Assembly (NCBI GenBank): GCA_035689185.1
Contig: DASSLY010000049.1
Span: forward strand, 1-38,122
Source: DASSLY01 sp035689185
GTDB taxonomy: Bacteria > Actinomycetota > Actinomycetes > Actinomycetales > Dermatophilaceae
Direction: 5' to 3'
DNA length: 38,122 bases
Shown: positions 23,004 to 30,711 of the stretch, one piece after another
Layout of the letters: each line of letters opens with the position of its first letter
Numbering within the stretch: the first letter of the stretch is position 1
Translations under genes and position numbers: made by a program
The notes under the pieces: generated by a model
Databases searched by the model: none
The model's input: the letters and a program-made list of their open reading frames with translations, nothing else
Told to the model about the DNA's origin: nothing

Positions 23004-24548
23004 TCAGCCCACCGCCGTGGCGGCCTCGCGACGCACGTCAGCCGCCGCGACCAGCTCGCCCCCGCCAGCACGCAGCGCCGCTCCGACTCCCCCGAAGAAC
23101 ATGTCGCGGTGCTGGTGCACCATCACCGGCATCCCGGCCCAGGCGACGGCATCGGCGACGGCGCCGGCAAGGGCGGGGTCGTCCTCGTGGTCGAGCAGGA
23201 GGTCCTCCCCGTCGAGGACCCGCACATGCAGCCGCGGCCGGTCGATCGCGGCCTGCAGGGGCAGGCCGTCGAGGCAGAACGCCGAGAGCACCTGCATCAG
23301 GGCCGTGGTGATGCGGTCCGCTCCCGGGCTGCCGACGGCCAGCACGGACCCGTCGGCGCGGCGCGCAGTCGTCGGCGCCATGTTCGAGGCCAGCCGGGTG
23401 CCGGGCTCCAGCGCGTGCAGTCCGTGCCGGTTCAGCTCCGGCTCGCCCAGGCAGTTGTTCAGCATCAGCCCGGTGCCCGGCACCGTGGCCCCCGATCCGT
23501 AGCCCGCCGAGGCGGTGATGGCGCAGGCCGTCCCGTCACTGTCCACCACCGACACGTGCGCCGTGTCAGAGGAGGTGGCCAGCCCGGCCAGCCCGGCCTC
23601 GCTCACCCGCCGGACCAGCTCCGCACCTGCCTCGCCCAGGTCGACGGCCCGGTCCAGCCGGCCGTGGCGGTAGCGCAGCACGTCCCGCTGCACTCGCACG
23701 ACGGCCGCCGCGCGCTCCGCCGGGTCGTCGAACTCGCCCATCAGCCGCAGCATGGCGGTGAGCACCGGACCGCCGATCGACGGCGGCGGGTTCGCCGCCA
23801 CCTGCCAGTCCCGCAGCCCACTGACCAGCGCGGGACGCACAACCGCCCGGTATGCCGCGAGGTCGGCCCTGGTGAGCAGGCCGCCGCGCGCCGCCATGTC
23901 GGCTGCGAGGGCCTCGCCGAGCTCTCCGGTGTACAGCTCGGCCCAGCCCCGTTCGCCGACCCGTGACAGCGCCGCGGCGAGGTCCGGAGCGCGCAGGCTC
24001 GTCCCGGGCGCCGGGATGCCGCCGTCGCCGTCGGACAGGAACGCGCGGGTCTGCTCGTCCCAGCCGAAGACCGAGTCCCGGGTGATCGCCAGGTACCGCG
24101 CGGCCGCCGCTCCGAGCCGGAAACCGTTCGTCGCGGCGGCGATCGCGGGCTCGAGCAACCGGGCCCACGGCGCGGCGCCGAACCGCTCGTGCGCCACCCC
24201 GAAGGCCGCGAAGGCCCCCGGCGTCGCGACCGAGCCGGGCCCGGCATACAGGGTGATCCCGCCGCCGTAGGAGGTGGTGACCTCCCGCAGCCCGGCCCCG
24301 AACCGCTCCGCCGCCGCTCCCCGCCCGGGCATCGACACATTCCCGTCGACGACCACCGGCGCCCCCGATGCCGGCCAGACGTTGACGAACGCCCCGCCCA
24401 TCGGGCTGACCACCCCCGGCTCGGCCACGGTGGCGACCGCCATCGCAGCGATAGCGGCATCGACGGCGTTGCCGCCCTCGTTGACCAGGTCCAGGCCGGC
24501 CTGCGCGGCCAGCGGGCTGGTTGCGGCAACCGCCGCGCGTCGGGTCAT
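23004..24548 (-). CDS. ggt: Gamma-glutamyltransferase-family Ntn hydrolase
   Basis: This 514-aa protein belongs to the GGT family, which hydrolyses or transfers gamma-glutamyl groups after self-cleavage into two subunits. The expected new N-terminal nucleophile is T329 in SSDTAHVSVVDSDGTA. N-terminal GGNAVDAAIA and the region GLMLNNC(LGEPE) also match. The usual GSPGG loop reads GSPGAD, so substrate handling may differ. It is shorter than E. coli GGT (580 aa) and has no signal peptide, so it should act in the cytosol. It lies between nucS and patB on the minus strand, 10 nt after nucS. Confidence 0.85.
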   Translation of the reverse strand: MTRRAAVAATSPLAAQAGLDLVNEGGNAVDAAIAAMAVATVAEPGVVSPMGGAFVNVWPASGAPVVVDGNVSMPGRGAAAERFGAGLREVTTSYGGGITLYAGPGSVATPGAFAAFGVAHERFGAAPWARLLEPAIAAATNGFRLGAAAARYLAITRDSVFGWDEQTRAFLSDGDGGIPAPGTSLRAPDLAAALSRVGERGWAELYTGELGEALAADMAARGGLLTRADLAAYRAVVRPALVSGLRDWQVAANPPPSIGGPVLTAMLRLMGEFDDPAERAAAVVRVQRDVLRYRHGRLDRAVDLGEAGAELVRRVSEAGLAGLATSSDTAHVSVVDSDGTACAITASAGYGSGATVPGTGLMLNNCLGEPELNRHGLHALEPGTRLASNMAPTTARRADGSVLAVGSPGADRITTALMQVLSAFCLDGLPLQAAIDRPRLHVRVLDGEDLLLDHEDDPALAGAVADAVAWAGMPVMVHQHRDMFFGGVGAALRAGGGELVAAADVRREAATAVG

Positions 24549-24558
24549 CGCAGCACCG

Positions 24559-25263
24559 TCAGAACAGCCTGGTGCCGGGGTCGTCCAGCCCGCGCAGGGC
24601 GTCGTAGTCCAGCGTCACGCAGCGGATGCCGCGGTCGGTCGCCAGCGTGCGGGCCTGGGGCCGGATCTCCTGGGCGGCGAGCACGCCGCGCACCGGGCCG
24701 GCCGAGCGCAGGTGCGGGTCGCGGTTCATCAGGTCCAGGTAGCGCGACAGCTGCTCGACGCCGTCGATGTCACCGCGCCGCTTGATCTCCACCGCGACGC
24801 TGACCCCGGCCGGGTCGCGGCACAGGATGTCCACCGGCCCGATGGCGGTCGGGTGCTCCCGGCGGACCAGGGTGTAGCCGTGGCCGAGCGTGGTGATGTG
24901 CTCCGCCAGCAGTCGCTGCAGGTGGGCCTCGACGCCGTCCTTGACCAGGCCCGGGTCGACGCCGAGGTCGTGGGCGCTGTCGTGCAGCACCTCGTGCAGG
25001 CACACCCGCAGCCGGTCCGACGACTTCAGGTTCCGCACCACCCACACAGCTGCGACCCCGGCCGCCCGCTCCTCGTCGCTGGGGCCGGCCTCGGTCAGTG
25101 CGCACGGAGGAGACATCCAGTTCAGCGGCTTGTACGACCCCCCGTCGCTGTGGACCAGCACCGAACCGTCCGACTTCACCATGAGCAGCCTGGTCGCCAG
25201 CGCCAGCTGGGCCTGCAATCGCCCCTCGTAGCTGACGCTGCACCGGGCCACGACCAACCGCAC
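24559..25263 (-). CDS. nucS: Mismatch-specific endonuclease NucS/EndoMS
   Basis: This 234-aa nuclease cuts both strands at G-T, G-G and T-T mismatches and replaces MutS/MutL repair in most actinobacteria. The N-terminal DNA-binding domain begins RLVVARCSVSYEGRL. The C-terminal RecB-like nuclease domain has D145, E159 and K161 (VDILCRD...VAVEIKR) and QLSRYLD. The terminal TRLF resembles the beta-clamp-binding tail described for this enzyme. GTG 25263 gives the family N-terminus. It lacks an SD; TAGGCT lies 8 nt upstream on the minus strand. It probably heads the nucS-ggt-patB run. Confidence 0.95.
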   Translation of the reverse strand: MRLVVARCSVSYEGRLQAQLALATRLLMVKSDGSVLVHSDGGSYKPLNWMSPPCALTEAGPSDEERAAGVAAVWVVRNLKSSDRLRVCLHEVLHDSAHDLGVDPGLVKDGVEAHLQRLLAEHITTLGHGYTLVRREHPTAIGPVDILCRDPAGVSVAVEIKRRGDIDGVEQLSRYLDLMNRDPHLRSAGPVRGVLAAQEIRPQARTLATDRGIRCVTLDYDALRGLDDPGTRLF

Positions 25264-25332
25264 GAGCGCTGAGCCTAGCGGGACCGGCCCGACCGGACGC
25301 CGAGTCCGCCCGCAACGCGCACACTGGCTGGC
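25264..25332. promoter_or_regulatory. Divergent promoters of nucS and the 25333 gene
   Basis: This 69-bp gap separates two divergent starts. On the minus strand TAGGCT (complement of 25272-25277) lies 8 nt before the nucS GTG. On the plus strand CACACT (25320-25325) lies 7 nt before the ATG at 25333. Both fit leaderless promoters; -35 elements are not evident. Confidence 0.5.
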
Positions 25333-26082
25333 ATGACGAACGCGCCGCCGGCCGAGCCGCGCTCGCGTCGCCGACTCGACCCGCGCCTCCCGCTCGCCGT
25401 GTTGGCCGCAGGGCTGCTCGTCGCCGTCCTGTTCGCCGTCCTCCGGCACGGCGGCGACCCGGCGCCCGGCGCCGAGCCACCACCCGGGTCCCGCGCTACG
25501 GCCGGGCCGGCGCCCTCGACGGCGAGCCCGGCACCGTCCCCGGCGACCACCTCCGCCGGCACCGACGGCCTGCCGGACCTCGCACCCCCGGACGGCGCCC
25601 TGCCGGCCGGCGTGGTGCGCCGGGGCCAGCCCAGTTCGGACCGGCAGACCGAACCGGTCGCTGGGGCTCAGGAGTGCGGCCCGCAACCCGGGGTCGAGAC
25701 CCCGGACCGGGCTGTGACCTGGTCGTTCGCCACGAGCGACCCGTCCCGGACCGAGGAGGCAAGGCTCACGGTCACCCAGTGGTCCCGCCCGGGCTCCGGC
25801 CAGCAGCTGGGGCTTTTGCGCCGAGGGGACGGCGGCTGCCGGTGGCTGTTCGACCAGACGCCGCTTCCCTGGTCCCGGCACGACCCGGCGGCTAGCTGGT
25901 TGTCGGTCGGCAGCGACCCCCGAGGCGTGCAGGTGGTGAGCGCGGTCCGGACCGCGGGCAGCTACCTGGTCGCGGCGGTCGGCGCCTCGCTGGACCGCAC
26001 GCTCGCGCGGGACCTGGCCACGGCCATCGCCGACCACGCAGTGGACGCGTTGACCACGGCCGGGCTGGTCGGCACCGGCTGA
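25333..26082 (+). CDS. Hypothetical membrane-anchored extracytoplasmic protein
   Basis: This 249-aa protein has a basic N-terminus (RSRRRLDPR), one membrane helix (about 19-37), a Pro/Ala/Ser/Thr-rich linker (about 42-90) and an exported domain (about 95-249). The domain has only two cysteines, C115 and C169, which could form a disulphide outside the membrane. There is no lipobox. I do not recognise the family. ATG 25333 has no SD and follows CACACT by 7 nt. Confidence 0.75.
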   Translation: MTNAPPAEPRSRRRLDPRLPLAVLAAGLLVAVLFAVLRHGGDPAPGAEPPPGSRATAGPAPSTASPAPSPATTSAGTDGLPDLAPPDGALPAGVVRRGQPSSDRQTEPVAGAQECGPQPGVETPDRAVTWSFATSDPSRTEEARLTVTQWSRPGSGQQLGLLRRGDGGCRWLFDQTPLPWSRHDPAASWLSVGSDPRGVQVVSAVRTAGSYLVAAVGASLDRTLARDLATAIADHAVDALTTAGLVGTG

Positions 26083-26106
26083 GCGGCCGCGCGTCGCCCG
26101 GCCTGA

Positions 26107-26112
26107 CACACT
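26107..26112 (+). promoter_or_regulatory. -10 element of the 26120 gene (leaderless)
   Basis: CACACT lies 7 nt before the ATG at 26120, the same hexamer and nearly the same spacing as upstream of 10146 and 25333. No SD precedes this ATG. Confidence 0.45.
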
Positions 26113-26119
26113 TGCCGGT

Positions 26120-26419
26120 ATGCCGCGTGCCAACCGCCGTCGTCGCGACGAGGCGCCGCTGGACCTGCAGCGGGCGACCGGCGGAGCCGCCCGCCGGGAG
26201 GCGCACCCGGACGGGGAGTGGTTCGTCCGACAGGTCTCCGGTGCGGGCGCGCGGACCGAGTACCGGTGTCCCGGCTGCCAGCAGGCGATCGCCCCAGGGC
26301 TGGCCCACGTCGTTGCCTGGCCGGCCGAGGGAGTCCTCGGGCTCGCGGAGCGACGGCACTGGCACGCCGGCTGCTGGACTGCGCGGCACCACCGCAGGCC
26401 GAGGGGTTCGTGGAAGTGA
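26120..26419 (+). CDS. Conserved hypothetical protein with Cys/His metal-site pattern
   Basis: This 99-aa basic protein has an Arg-rich N-terminus (MPRANRRRRDEAP) and a compact segment with C50-x2-C53, H63, H80/H82 and C85 (YRCPGCQQAIAPGLAHVVAWP then RRHWHAGCW, written here in pieces). The pattern suggests one bound zinc. Proteins of this form are common in actinobacteria and have no assigned role; nucleic-acid binding is plausible from the charge. The GTATGCCG octamer covers its start codon. The hydrolase gene starts 7 nt after its stop. Confidence 0.8.
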   Translation: MPRANRRRRDEAPLDLQRATGGAARREAHPDGEWFVRQVSGAGARTEYRCPGCQQAIAPGLAHVVAWPAEGVLGLAERRHWHAGCWTARHHRRPRGSWK

Positions 26420-26426
26420 GGCCGAC

Positions 26427-27194
26427 ATGACCGGTCAGATCCGAGCGGGCAGCATCCTGCCGGCCCGCCGCGAGCCGATCGAGCTGCAGACCGCCGACGG
26501 GCTGACCCTGGTCGGCGAGCTGGCCCTGCCGGCGGAGCGAGACCCGGTCGCCACCCTGCTGACGCTGCATCCGCTGCCCACGCACGGGGGATACATGGAC
26601 AGCCATCTGCTCAAGAAGGCGTCCTACCGACTCCCGGCCCTGGCCGACCTGGCCGTCCTGCGGTTCAACACCAGGGGCACCTCATCGCCGCGGGGCACGT
26701 CGCACGGGGCGTTCGACCAGGCCCGGGCGGAGCGTCACGACGTGGCGGCGGTGATCGAGTACGCGGAGTTCCACGACGTCCTCGCCAGGTCCCCGCTGTG
26801 GCTGCTCGGCTGGTCATTCGGCACCGATCTGACCCTGATGTACGGCTGCGAGCCCACGATCACCGGCGCGATCCTGCTCAGCCCCCCGCTGCGGTTCAGC
26901 GCTCCGGAGCACCTGCGGGCCTGGGCGGCCAGCGGCAAGCCGGTGCTGGCGCTGGTGCCGGAGCTGGACGACTACCTGCGTCCGGAGCAGGCCCGGCAGC
27001 GCTTCGCGGCCATCCCGCAGGCCCGGGTCGTTGGTGTGGCGGGCGCCAAGCACCTGTGGGTGGGCGAGCCGTACGTTCGGCGGGTGCTGGACGAGGTGGT
27101 CGAGCAGGTGCGCCCGGGGTTCGGTCCGTTGCCGACGCACTGGGACGGGCCGATGGAGCGGGAGCCGTCCACGCTCGGCGCACCGCTTCGGTAG
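26427..27194 (+). CDS. Alpha/beta-hydrolase family protein
   Basis: This 255-aa protein has the alpha/beta-hydrolase fold. Visible are the oxyanion region LLTLHPLPTHGGYMDSH (44-60), a strand-turn LRFNTRGTSSPRG, the nucleophile S130 in GWSFGTD (GxSxG), an acid candidate D181/D182 in VPELDDYL, and H209 in AGAKHLWVGE. The HPxPxxGG opening is typical of the dienelactone-hydrolase-like "alpha/beta superfamily hydrolase" group. The substrate is unknown. ATG 26427 fits the family start. The stop is 4 nt from that of the convergent AI-2E gene. Confidence 0.85.
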   Translation: MTGQIRAGSILPARREPIELQTADGLTLVGELALPAERDPVATLLTLHPLPTHGGYMDSHLLKKASYRLPALADLAVLRFNTRGTSSPRGTSHGAFDQARAERHDVAAVIEYAEFHDVLARSPLWLLGWSFGTDLTLMYGCEPTITGAILLSPPLRFSAPEHLRAWAASGKPVLALVPELDDYLRPEQARQRFAAIPQARVVGVAGAKHLWVGEPYVRRVLDEVVEQVRPGFGPLPTHWDGPMEREPSTLGAPLR

Positions 27195-27198
27195 GGCG

Positions 27199-28407
27199 CT
27201 ACACCTTGCGCTGCCGGGGGACCAGCACCTCCTCGTAGAGCAGCAGCAGCCCGGCGGCCACCGGGATCGCCAGCAGCGCCCCCAGGACGCCCAGCAGCGC
27301 GCCCCCGGCCAGCGCGGCGACGACCGTGACCGCCCCGGGCACCGACACGGTGCGCTGCATGATCCGCGGGGCGATGACGTAGTTCTCGATCTGCTGGTAC
27401 AGCACGTAGTAGGCGATCGCGATGATCGCCTTGCGCGGCTCGTCGAACAGCGCGACCGAGGCGACGATGGCCGCGCCGAGGGTGGCGCCCACCATCGGGA
27501 TGAGCCCGAGTGCGCCGACGACGACGGCGAGCACCGCGGCATACGGGATGGCCAGGATCGTCATCATCACGTAGCTGCAGATCGCGTTCGTGGTGGCCAC
27601 GGCGACCTGCCCGATCGCGTACGACCCCACCCGGCGCATCACCTCCTCCGACAGTGACACCACCCGCGGGCGCCGCGAGGCCGGCACGATGGCGTATGCG
27701 GCGTGCTTGATGCTGGGCAGCGTGGCCAGCACGTACAGCGTCAGGATGAGCACGGTGAGGGTGGAGAACAGCCCGCTCACCACCGCCATCCCGGCGCCGA
27801 GGACCCCGCCGAAGACGCTGCCGAGGAAGCTGCCGTCCGCCGCCCGCCGCCGCAGCTCCTCCTGCAGCCGCTCGGTGATCTGGTAGTTGCGGTCCAGGTC
27901 CTTGACCAGCGGGTTGTCCAGCAGGTGGGCCACGTAGTCGGGAGCGTTCTGGGCAAGCTGACCGGCCTGCGCGGCCACGGGAGGCACCACGATCGCCCCG
28001 AGCAGCGCGAACACCAGGACCAGGCCGGCGAATACCGCGGTGACCGACCAGGCCCGCACGACGCCGCGCCGGGTGACCCAGGCGACGACCGGGTCCAGTG
28101 CCAGGGCGAGGAAGAAGGCCACCACGAGCAGGGTGATGACCTGGCTCAGCTCACCCAGGATCTTGGCCAGCCCGACGGCGGAGAGGACCCCGAGCGCGCC
28201 GATGAACCCGACGTAGAAGGGGGAGTGCCGGTTCAGCGGGCGGCCGATCGGACCGTAGGCTCCCAGCGTTTCCGGTGCTGTCTGGGCCGGCGCCTGGGCG
28301 GGCGGCTCGGCGGGTGGCGGCTCGTCCTGGGTGTCGGCGTCGGGGTGGTTGCTCAAGCGCAGTGCCTCCAGCTGCCGCCGCCGGAACTCCCGCCACCTGC
28401 GCAACAT
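27199..28407 (-). CDS. AI-2E-family transporter-like membrane protein
   Basis: This 402-aa polytopic protein belongs to the AI-2E (PerM/TqsA) family. Most members are exporters or ion antiporters of unknown cargo; the name comes from E. coli TqsA. It has a charged, Pro-rich cytoplasmic N-terminus (1-60), about eight hydrophobic segments, and the family segments VVAFFLALALDPVVAW and GALGLIPMVGATLGA. The start ATG 28407 follows TAGGCT by 7 nt on the minus strand, without SD. Confidence 0.85.
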   Translation of the reverse strand: MLRRWREFRRRQLEALRLSNHPDADTQDEPPPAEPPAQAPAQTAPETLGAYGPIGRPLNRHSPFYVGFIGALGVLSAVGLAKILGELSQVITLLVVAFFLALALDPVVAWVTRRGVVRAWSVTAVFAGLVLVFALLGAIVVPPVAAQAGQLAQNAPDYVAHLLDNPLVKDLDRNYQITERLQEELRRRAADGSFLGSVFGGVLGAGMAVVSGLFSTLTVLILTLYVLATLPSIKHAAYAIVPASRRPRVVSLSEEVMRRVGSYAIGQVAVATTNAICSYVMMTILAIPYAAVLAVVVGALGLIPMVGATLGAAIVASVALFDEPRKAIIAIAYYVLYQQIENYVIAPRIMQRTVSVPGAVTVVAALAGGALLGVLGALLAIPVAAGLLLLYEEVLVPRQRKV

Positions 28408-28414
28408 GGCGCTG

Positions 28415-28420
28415 AGCCTA
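28415..28420 (-). promoter_or_regulatory. -10 element of the AI-2E gene (leaderless)
   Basis: Read on the minus strand this is TAGGCT, 7 nt before the ATG at 28407. The following CAGCGC is shared with the nucS promoter (TAGGCTCAGCGC in both). Confidence 0.5.
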
Positions 28421-28594
28421 GCCAGCGGTCCGGGGTCCCACCGCCCGCCGCGGCCGACACCCTGCGGCCACGCCGCGGGGCGCGCGTGCAGGGCGCCGCG
28501 CCGGGACGACGGGTCGGCCGGGCCTGTCGCAAGCGGCGGCTACCCTGTGCCGGTGGCTGCACCCGCAGTCACCGAGCTGCTGGGAGGGCTGGTG

Positions 28595-28930
28595 ATGGCG
28601 GCCGAGTCGGTGGAGGTCGCGCTGGGCCCGGCGGCTGCGCTGGTCGTCGCCAGACTGGGCACAGACGCGATGAAGGCGCGACTGGCCACGGCTCTTCGCA
28701 CCGAGCTGGTCGATGCCAGCAGGCCCCGGGTCACCCGGGTGTACGAAGGCGTCGTCTGCCTGCACCTGGTGCTCTCGACCGGTCACACCGCGATCTACAA
28801 CGAGCTGTCGAGCCAGGAGCTGGCCGACATCGCCGGGCAGCCCGGCCACGAGCGGCGTGAGCGGGGGTTCTACGTCTACGACCTGGTCCCGGCCCGGCTC
28901 GGGATCATCCGGTCGGCCGGGTCGCCCTGA
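28595..28930 (+). CDS. Hypothetical protein
   Basis: This 111-aa protein has an alternating hydrophobic/charged pattern with predicted alpha/beta character (TELVDASRPRVTRVYEG, then YNELSSQELADIAGQ and GFYVYDLVPARLGII), with no membrane helix. I do not recognise the family. ATG 28595 is preceded by GGGAGGG at a good distance. An in-frame GTG at 28553, 6 nt after TACCCT (28541-28546), would give a leaderless 125-aa form; both starts are plausible. It is convergent with the membrane gene of the divergent module. Confidence 0.6.
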   Translation: MAAESVEVALGPAAALVVARLGTDAMKARLATALRTELVDASRPRVTRVYEGVVCLHLVLSTGHTAIYNELSSQELADIAGQPGHERRERGFYVYDLVPARLGIIRSAGSP

Positions 28931-28989
28931 GCCCGGGTTGGCGCCGGCCCAGCACCCACACTGACCAGGCAGGGGCTGGCAGGGACTGG

Positions 28990-29061
28990 ACATCGACTGA
29001 CATCGACTGACATCGACTGGCCGGGCTGGCAGCGGTTGCCTCTGGACTGGCTCTGGACTGG
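28990..29061. repeat. Tandem 10-bp and 11-bp microrepeats
   Basis: Between two convergent stop codons lie three perfect head-to-tail copies of ACATCGACTG (28990-29019) and two of CTCTGGACTGG (29040-29061). Related GGACTGG words are scattered around them. Both periods are about one helical turn. No gene is apparent in the 138-nt gap. Confidence 0.85.
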
Positions 29062-29068
29062 CTATGGC

Positions 29069-29746
29069 CTATCCGGGAGGGTTGGCGGCATAGGCGAAGG
29101 TGATCACGGCGACGACGACGACCACCCCCGCCCACACCAGGTCCGAGCGCAGCCGGATGAACTCGGCGCGGGTGCGGTGGTAGTTGGCGAACTGCACCAC
29201 GGCTGCCGCGGCCTCGCGCAGCTGCTCCAGGGTCGGCTGCACGGTCTGGCCCGCCCGAGTCTTGCGGTTGGCCTCGGCGAGCAGGTTGCCGAGCTCGGAC
29301 ACGCTGCCTGCCACGTCGGCATACAGCTCGTCCTGGTACACCGTGGCCTTGTCCCGGATCGACTTCAGCAGGGCGGCTCGGCGCACGGCCGCTCGATGCG
29401 ACGGCGGGGTCGACGCGGCCAGCTCGAAGTCCTCGACCTGCAGCTGGGCCAGGCTGACCCACTCGTCGGCCAGCAGCTGGCTGGTTCGCCAGATCATGAA
29501 GCCCACCCCGGTCAGCGTCACCGCGACCGCGAGCAGGGCGACGACCAGGCGCAGCAGCTGGTGGTCGCCGAGCGCGCCCAGGCCGGTGAGCTGGAGGCCG
29601 GCGACGAGCAGGCCGCCCACGCCGGCCAGGGCCGTGAGCAGCCACCGCGCCGTCGTGCGCAGCGACTCCGTGGCCGCGGCGTAGGAGGACGCGGGGCCGA
29701 CCCGGTCGGCGGGGTCGTGGCCCCTGCCACCCATGCTCTGGTTCAT
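29069..29746 (-). CDS. Hypothetical three-helix membrane protein of the divergent module
   Basis: This 225-aa protein has two membrane helices near the N-terminus (about 34-54 and 64-86), a long helical, charged domain (87-200; VSLAQLQVEDFELAAS, LLKSIRDKATVYQDELYADV, LEQLREAAAAVVQFANY) and a third membrane helix at the C-terminus (203-222). I do not recognise it. The layout recalls membrane effectors with two N-terminal helices and a helical cytosolic domain, but that is speculation. ATG 29746 is chosen over 29788 because GGAGG lies 8 nt upstream. It shares a bidirectional promoter with the Phd-like gene. Confidence 0.75.
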   Translation of the reverse strand: MNQSMGGRGHDPADRVGPASSYAAATESLRTTARWLLTALAGVGGLLVAGLQLTGLGALGDHQLLRLVVALLAVAVTLTGVGFMIWRTSQLLADEWVSLAQLQVEDFELAASTPPSHRAAVRRAALLKSIRDKATVYQDELYADVAGSVSELGNLLAEANRKTRAGQTVQPTLEQLREAAAAVVQFANYHRTRAEFIRLRSDLVWAGVVVVVAVITFAYAANPPG

Positions 29747-29778
29747 GATCGGCACCTCCTGCCGGCATGGGCGCGATC

Positions 29779-29845
29779 TTGTCGACACGTGTCGACGGAA
29801 GATAGCATGAGGGTCCGGCGTCGACGCGCGTCGACACGTGGTGCC
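29779..29845. promoter_or_regulatory. Bidirectional promoter bracketed by two 16-bp palindromes
   Basis: GTCGACACGTGTCGAC (29781-29796) and GTCGACGCGCGTCGAC (29820-29835) are perfect 16-bp palindromes, 39 bp centre to centre. The second runs into a further partial copy of the first (29830-29840). Between them lie overlapping divergent -10 hexamers: TAGCAT on plus (29803-29808; TTGTCG 18 nt upstream as -35) and TATCTT on minus (complement of 29799-29804). Each palindrome covers one promoter's -35 region and the other's early transcribed region. Autoregulation by the Phd-like protein is inferred. Confidence 0.7.
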
Positions 29846-29892
29846 GGACCGAGGACGGCCCGCCGGGCCCCCGGTGCGAAAGGGAGAGGCCG

Positions 29893-30651
29893 ATGGAGAC
29901 CATCAAGATCCGTGACTTGCGCGGGTCGGTCGTGGAGCGGATTGGCCGCTCCGGCCGGCTCGTCGGGATCACCAACAACAGGGTCCTGTCGGCGGTGATG
30001 GTGCCCTTGTCGCCGGCCTGGATCGAGCACGTGCTGGAGGAGAACCGCACCCGAGTGGCCCAGAACGTGGCCGAGGGGGAACAGGAACGCCGTTCCGACC
30101 TGCCGCTGCTCACCCTCGGCGAGGCCCTCACCCCCGTGCAGGCGGATGTGGAGACGAGCCCGCCAGCACCCGCCGCGCTCCCCTCGCTGCAGGTGAACGG
30201 GGCCGGTCTGGACACCGCTTCCGGGCTGGCGCTGGTTAGGCGGCTCTCCAGCGGCCTCACGCGTTCCGGTGCAGCCGTCGACCGCGACGCTCCCGCTGAC
30301 CCGGACGGGGAGGGGCCGGGCGCCGGGGTCCGCTCCGTGCGGATGGGCGACCTGGACGGATCGACCCTGGCGGCGGCCGCGCAGGCGGGGGACGTGATCG
30401 CGGTGACCAACGACCGGTCGCTGGTCGCGTTCCTCATCCCGGTCACCGAGGACCTCGTCACCCATCTGATCGAGAGCAACCTGTCCCGGGTGACCTACAA
30501 CGTCATGCGCGGTGAAGTGGAGCGACGGTCGGCGCTGGGCTACACCACCATCGACGAGGTGGTCTCGCCGGCGGAGCCGGCCCGGTCGGCCCGCGCGGTT
30601 GCGCGACGCGGCCGGTCCACCGGCCGGCGCGCCGTCGCGGTGTCCAGCTGA
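29893..30651 (+). CDS. Protein with two Phd/YefM-like domains and an Arg-rich tail
   Basis: This 252-aa protein contains the same ~75-residue unit twice: residues 4-78 and 149-224. Shared positions include DLxGS, ITNNR/VTNDR followed by L.A..(V/I)P, a helix with E.N..RV..NV..GE, and ERRS...(T/I)xxE. The first 40 residues of each unit look like the N-terminal fold of Phd/YefM antitoxins, which binds palindromic operators as a dimer; a tandem unit could do so as a monomer. A Pro/Ala-rich linker (80-147) joins them. The tail (230-252) is Arg-rich and lysine-free, as in DNA-binding tails. ATG 29893 follows GGGAGAGG. Confidence 0.7.
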   Translation: METIKIRDLRGSVVERIGRSGRLVGITNNRVLSAVMVPLSPAWIEHVLEENRTRVAQNVAEGEQERRSDLPLLTLGEALTPVQADVETSPPAPAALPSLQVNGAGLDTASGLALVRRLSSGLTRSGAAVDRDAPADPDGEGPGAGVRSVRMGDLDGSTLAAAAQAGDVIAVTNDRSLVAFLIPVTEDLVTHLIESNLSRVTYNVMRGEVERRSALGYTTIDEVVSPAEPARSARAVARRGRSTGRRAVAVSS

Positions 30652-30711
30652 GACCCCGGCCCCAGCGGCCGGCCACCCGCTGCCCCGTGAAACCCCCGTG
30701 GCGCCCCTGCC

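Noticed and set aside
28990..29019. CRISPR or attachment site in the ACATCGACTG repeats
   Set aside because: The copies are directly head-to-tail without spacers, and there is no integrase or tRNA nearby.
30656..30672. Terminator between the Phd-like gene and the epimerase gene
   Set aside because: Only a 6-bp stem (CCGGCC/GGCCGG), much weaker than the other terminators and expected by chance at this G+C.
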